From positions 1-25,688 of the forward strand of contig CALKJV010000077.1 of NCBI GenBank assembly GCA_937995505.1: 25,688 nucleotides of DNA. The letters run 5' to 3'. Made by a program: the position numbers and the translations under genes. The notes under the pieces are model-generated. The model saw only the letters and a program-made list of their open reading frames with translations. It did not search any database and was not told the DNA's origin. Source of the DNA: an uncultured Bacteroidia bacterium (GTDB taxonomy: Bacteria > Bacteroidota > Bacteroidia > SpSt-205). Shown in pieces: positions 22,386 to 25,688 of this stretch. The first letter of the stretch is position 1; the number at the start of each line of letters is the position of its first letter.

Positions 22386-23027
22386 CTAAGGCAAAAGCTC
22401 CCCCTCGCTTATGTAAAGCCGTGTGGCTATCCAAAGGCGATGACCAGGGGGCTGATGAGGGAAAGATACATTCAGGTAGCCCAGCTCAAAGTTCCACTTC
22501 TCCGCGGAGCGTAAGCCTAAAAAGAGGCCTAGCCGGTTTTCTCGGAGGGTAATCGCCCCTTGAAAAAGGCGCCCTTTATCTTGCAGGTGCACCTCTAGAA
22601 GCAAGAGTAGCCGAAGCTTCCACCAGGGCTTCTCATACCGAGCTGAAAGGCGAAGTCTCGTTTCAGCGTATACGTAGTTTTGCCAGCGCTCTTCTAAGGT
22701 TAGCGTGCCTACGAGGGGGCGGGCTAAGCGAACTTGCCAGCGCTGCTGGAGGCGTTCCTGGTAAAACCGAACGGGATAGTAAAAGTGCGCACTCACGGCT
22801 CCTAAGAGAAAGGTATGCGCAGGGCTAAGGGCATAGCCGAGATAGCCCATTGCCATGAAGCGATCCCAGCGAGTCTGATAGTGGCGGGGCTCGGTGCGCG
22901 CTAGGAAGCGGAGCCGCTTAGCGGGTACCCCATCCACCTGAACCTCATTATAGCCCCACATGCCCAAGAGCGTTTGAGCAAGTACCTTCCCGCTCAAAGG
23001 AGCTAGTAGCCTTACACGCATAGCCAT
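22386..23027 (-). CDS. DUF2490-like outer-membrane barrel protein (copy B)
   Basis: This 213-residue protein is a paralogue of the gene that follows it. Shared landmarks, in order, are GMW, the YLGY/LLGY pair, a SAHFY or DGHFY motif, LTLEERW, ENRLGL and FELGYLNVSFP with GHRLW. The pattern of short alternating strands rich in Arg, Tyr and Trp fits a DUF2490-like outer-membrane barrel. The ATG at 23027 follows the M28 peptidase stop by 4 bases; the open frame continues 48 codons upstream inside that gene, which I consider spurious. The signal peptide (MAMRVRLLAPLSGKVLAQ) is short and weak, so the exact start or even secretion is less sure than for copy A. Confidence 0.75.
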   Translation of the reverse strand: MAMRVRLLAPLSGKVLAQTLLGMWGYNEVQVDGVPAKRLRFLARTEPRHYQTRWDRFMAMGYLGYALSPAHTFLLGAVSAHFYYPVRFYQERLQQRWQVRLARPLVGTLTLEERWQNYVYAETRLRLSARYEKPWWKLRLLLLLEVHLQDKGRLFQGAITLRENRLGLFLGLRSAEKWNFELGYLNVSFPHQPPGHRLWIATRLYISEGELLP

Positions 23028-23031
23028 GGGC

Positions 23032-24207
23032 TTAGGGGCTATACAGTACAGCACGAACCCACCGCAAGAAAGGTACAGCCGCAGCCCAAGTAAGCGTCTC
23101 AGGTCGGTCGTAGCCATCATGATAGTACCCCGGCCCCCCTTGCAGATAAAAGAATACAGCAGGTACCCCACGCTGGGTGAAAGGGAAGTGGTCGCTATTG
23201 GGGGCGTTTGGACGCAAAAGGAGTGGGGGATCCCAGCCCAGAGCTACCCGTACCGAGTCCAAGCGCTTCCAGAAGGCCGGTTGGTCCGCTGCGCCGACCA
23301 CCGCTACGCCCTTCTCCCCGAAGCCCATGAGGTCTAAATTGATCATGCCGCGCAGCTGCCTGAGCGGATACGGAGGGGCTTGTACCCAATCCTGCGAACC
23401 CATTAGCCCGAGTTCCTCGGCGCCAAACGCCACAAACCACACTGAATAAGGGGGCTCCTCCTTCCGCAGCTGAGCCGCCAGCGCTAAAAGCATGGCTATG
23501 CCAGAGGCATTGTCGTTTGCTCCCCAGAAGGTAAGCGAACCCATCCTTCCTAAGTGATCATAGTGGGCCCCCACCACCCAAGCTGAGTCTGCGCGGCTTC
23601 CTGTACGAAGGGCAGAGAGGTTGAAGGCCGGAGTGGAAAGGGTTTGGGCTTTTAGATGGAGCCGCAAGGCCGTGGGGCGGGCTCGGTTTGCCTGCACATA
23701 GAGGATAGGGAGGGGGGCAGCGGTCTGGGCGGTGCTTCCCATCAGGCGTTCCTTCGGCAAGAGAAGCAGGGTAACCCCCGCTTTTTGGGCGTGCTTTAGA
23801 GCTTCTCGGAGCGGGGTTTCGGGGCTTACCCACCAGGCACAGCCCTGCCGAGGAAGGGTATCTACGGGCCACTCGCCCGAGAGAGAGGGGGCATCGGCCG
23901 CTGGGAGATAATCCACACCTACGCGCCAAGCGTTCCAGCCGTCCTCGGCTTCCCGAACCTGTACTCGGATGCGGCGGATGCGATGCACCTGCACCCAAAA
24001 AGTATCAATCTGCGGAGCATACCCCAGCTGTCGAAAGCGGCGCTGGAGGTACCGTAGGGCTTGCTTAGCGCCCGTATCTCCATGTCCTCGCCCTGCGAAG
24101 CGGCAGAGCTGCTGTGCCTCCCGCTGGAGCTGTCGTACCTGAGCGAGGGAGTCCGAAAGGGGCTGCGCTACGCCCCAAGCAAGCCAAGCAAGCACCCATC
24201 GGCTCAT
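23032..24207 (-). CDS. Secreted M28-family zinc aminopeptidase
   Basis: M28 peptidases are two-zinc exopeptidases. The 391 residues begin with a signal peptide (MSRWVLAWLAWGVAQPLSDSLA). The catalytic domain supplies all expected ligands: His215 (GAHYDHLG), bridging Asp232 (GANDNASG), catalytic Glu264 and ligand Glu265 (FGAEELGLMGS), Asp292 (INLDLMGF) and His363 (YYHDGYDRPETL). Residues 130-190 look like an inserted PA-like region before the catalytic part, which is common in secreted members. The protein probably acts in the periplasm or outside the cell. The ATG overlaps the murF-alr stop as ATGA, and DUF2490-like copy B follows after 4 bases, so the three look co-transcribed. Substrate preference cannot be read from sequence. 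Confidence 0.93.
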   Translation of the reverse strand: MSRWVLAWLAWGVAQPLSDSLAQVRQLQREAQQLCRFAGRGHGDTGAKQALRYLQRRFRQLGYAPQIDTFWVQVHRIRRIRVQVREAEDGWNAWRVGVDYLPAADAPSLSGEWPVDTLPRQGCAWWVSPETPLREALKHAQKAGVTLLLLPKERLMGSTAQTAAPLPILYVQANRARPTALRLHLKAQTLSTPAFNLSALRTGSRADSAWVVGAHYDHLGRMGSLTFWGANDNASGIAMLLALAAQLRKEEPPYSVWFVAFGAEELGLMGSQDWVQAPPYPLRQLRGMINLDLMGFGEKGVAVVGAADQPAFWKRLDSVRVALGWDPPLLLRPNAPNSDHFPFTQRGVPAVFFYLQGGPGYYHDGYDRPETLTWAAAVPFLRWVRAVLYSP

Positions 24208-25688
24208 AAGCTGCCCCAGCGATAGAGCTTGCGTACGCGAGGGGAAAGGCGCGCAAGGACCTCATAGGGGGAGGTCTCCATCTCTTGAGCCAGCTGGGCG
24301 AGGCTGCGGTGGGGACCCCATATTTCTATCCAGTCTCCGGCAGCTGCGCTGGCGTCAGGGAGCTGTACAAGGAGCAGGTCCATGTTGACTGGGGGGAGGA
24401 GGGGGGCTTTTTGGCCTTGCCAGAAAACATAGCCTCCTCGTTCAGCCCAGCTGCGTAAGGCTCCATCCGCATACCCCAGCGCTACGGTACCCACGAGGCC
24501 GCCTTCGGGTAGCTCACTGCGAAACCCATAATTTAGGGTTGTACCCGGCGGATAAGACTGCACCCGCAAGAGGGGCGCATAAAGAGCGGTCGCTTCCTCT
24601 AAGGGCGGGCCGATGCCATAGAGCCCAATCCCTACGCGCACCATGTCGTAGGCTGCTTTGGAGCCGATGTGGAGGATGCCGGCGGTATTGAGAAGGTGGC
24701 CCAGGAGTTGAGGAAATTCAGCCCGAAACCGCTCATACAAGGCGGCAAACTGGGCCAGCTGCCGAGCCGTTCGGGGGTCATCTGGCTGCTCCGCCGCCGC
24801 TAAGTGCGAAAATAATCCTGTTACCTGCGCTCCCCTTTGGTGCAGAAATCGGAGGACAGCTTCTGCTTCCTCTGGGAGAAACCCCATGCGCCCCATCCCC
24901 GTATCAAACTCCAAGTGCAGCGGGGCTTGCCCTGCCCAGTAAGAGAGAGCCTCCCATGTACCCACAGCCGCTGCCAGCTGATACTTTTGATAGACGCTGC
25001 TGGGGCCTCGGTCAGGGTACAGCACTAAGATAGGCACCCGAATGCCCGCCGCTCGCAGGCGTAGAGCTTCTTGCGTATAGGCTACGCCAATGTAATCAAT
25101 CCCTTGCCGCTGCAGAAAGGTGGCCATCAGGAGGTCGCCACTGCCGTAGGCTTCGGCCTTGAGCATGGCGAGGAGGCGGGTTTGGGGCGGCAGACGCCGA
25201 CGCAAGAGCGATAAATTCCGATAAACCTTCTCCCAATCAATGCGAAGCTCCGGCGCACGGCCGTAGCCTGTAAGCTCTGGCAGCAGCTCCTCCATCTGGA
25301 AGCGCCGACTGCCTTTTAGCAAGAGCGCGCGCCCTTGCAGCGAAGCGGTGCGCAGAAAAGTCTCCCGATCAGGATAGACATTTCCCCAGCCGATACGAGA
25401 AAAGGTCGGCCCTATCAAGTGAACCTGCTCTGGACGAAAGTGCTCAGCTAACTTCTCCACTACTGCTTGATGGCTTTTTTCTGTATCTGGGGAAAAGTCG
25501 GTGAGGATGACGGTTTTGGGTTCTGCCCCGCAGCGCAGAAACTCCTCCAAGGCAGTCAATACAGAGGCATAGTCTGCGTGGTAGGTATCATTGAGCCAGA
25601 GGCGCTGGGCCGTGTCATAGGTCCATTGGAGGCGCTGAGGCAGGGGGGGTAGGGTACTTAGGCGGGCTTGCAAGGTGGGGAGGGGCAC
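24204..25688 (-). CDS. Bifunctional MurF / alanine racemase (5' end outside window)
   Basis: Bacteroidota often fuse MurF, which adds D-Ala-D-Ala to the UDP-MurNAc tripeptide, to alanine racemase, which makes D-Ala. This fragment holds the MurF C-terminal domain (LNDTYHADYASVLTALEEF near residues 32-50 of the fragment; the family has NDSYNxD..S) and the complete racemase. The PLP lysine is in MLKAEAYGSGD (Lys177 of the fragment), the second catalytic Tyr in TLNYGFRSE (Tyr387), with GMGRMGF, VRVGIGLYGI and GTVALGYADGALR also present. The MurF ATP-binding half lies beyond position 25688, so the GTG at the edge is not the true start. The stop overlaps the M28 peptidase start. Confidence 0.92.
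   Translation of the reverse strand: MPLPTLQARLSTLPPLPQRLQWTYDTAQRLWLNDTYHADYASVLTALEEFLRCGAEPKTVILTDFSPDTEKSHQAVVEKLAEHFRPEQVHLIGPTFSRIGWGNVYPDRETFLRTASLQGRALLLKGSRRFQMEELLPELTGYGRAPELRIDWEKVYRNLSLLRRRLPPQTRLLAMLKAEAYGSGDLLMATFLQRQGIDYIGVAYTQEALRLRAAGIRVPILVLYPDRGPSSVYQKYQLAAAVGTWEALSYWAGQAPLHLEFDTGMGRMGFLPEEAEAVLRFLHQRGAQVTGLFSHLAAAEQPDDPRTARQLAQFAALYERFRAEFPQLLGHLLNTAGILHIGSKAAYDMVRVGIGLYGIGPPLEEATALYAPLLRVQSYPPGTTLNYGFRSELPEGGLVGTVALGYADGALRSWAERGGYVFWQGQKAPLLPPVNMDLLLVQLPDASAAAGDWIEIWGPHRSLAQLAQEMETSPYEVLARLSPRVRKLYRWGSL

Noticed and set aside
23028..23171. Upstream extension of DUF2490-like copy B into the M28 peptidase gene
   Set aside because: The extension would overlap conserved catalytic codons of the peptidase and adds no signal peptide; the ATG at 23027, 4 bases after that gene, is more natural.
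1..25688. Defence system, phage, integrative element or CRISPR array
   Set aside because: No transposase, integrase, nuclease cassette, direct-repeat array or composition break was seen; all genes are housekeeping or envelope related.

Overview
The window looks like a piece of chromosome from a Bacteroidota member. It shows one housekeeping locus and a shorter, less conserved flank. Four things point to this phylum: a fused MurF-alanine racemase gene; gene order rpsL-rpsG-fusA-rpsJ with no tuf; an L2 protein carrying HPMGGGEG instead of HPHGGGEG; and TAnnTTTG-type promoters combined with almost no Shine-Dalgarno sequences. The proteins do not look like those of the well-known gut or marine genera, so I infer a less-sampled lineage. 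I cannot name a genus.

Layout. (1) 1-2292, plus strand: the 3' part of pyrR, then pyrB and miaA, all overlapping. (2) 2304-19961, plus strand: a Bacteroidota-type promoter followed by 33 genes with almost no intergenic DNA. These are rpsL-rpsG-fusA, the S10 group (rpsJ to rpsQ), the spc group (rplN to rplO, secY), map-infA-rpmJ, the alpha group (rpsM, rpsK, rpsD, rpoA, rplQ), and finally tRNA-Thr(UGU). (3) 19964-20512, minus strand: a di-iron membrane hydroxylase resembling fatty acid 2-hydroxylases. (4) 20553-21662, plus strand: mqnC of the futalosine route to menaquinone. (5) 21565-25688, minus strand: the truncated murF-alr fusion, a secreted M28 metallopeptidase, and two related DUF2490-like outer-membrane barrel proteins.

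How the genes work together. Region 2 couples ribosome assembly, an elongation factor, an initiation factor, the protein-export channel, N-terminal methionine removal and the RNA polymerase alpha subunit in what looks like one transcription unit. Region 1 supplies pyrimidine synthesis and tRNA modification. Region 5 is cell-envelope work: peptidoglycan precursors, a secreted peptidase and outer-membrane proteins.

I found no mobile element, CRISPR array, phage gene, defence cassette or obviously new multi-gene system. No stretch over 300 bases lacks a gene. The observations I consider most worth checking are a strong shortage of TCGA sites, an RNA polymerase alpha C-terminal domain lacking the usual DNA-contact residues, the tandem DUF2490-like pair whose last member runs antisense into mqnC, and the very short leader and missing autoregulatory spacers of the ribosomal superoperon.
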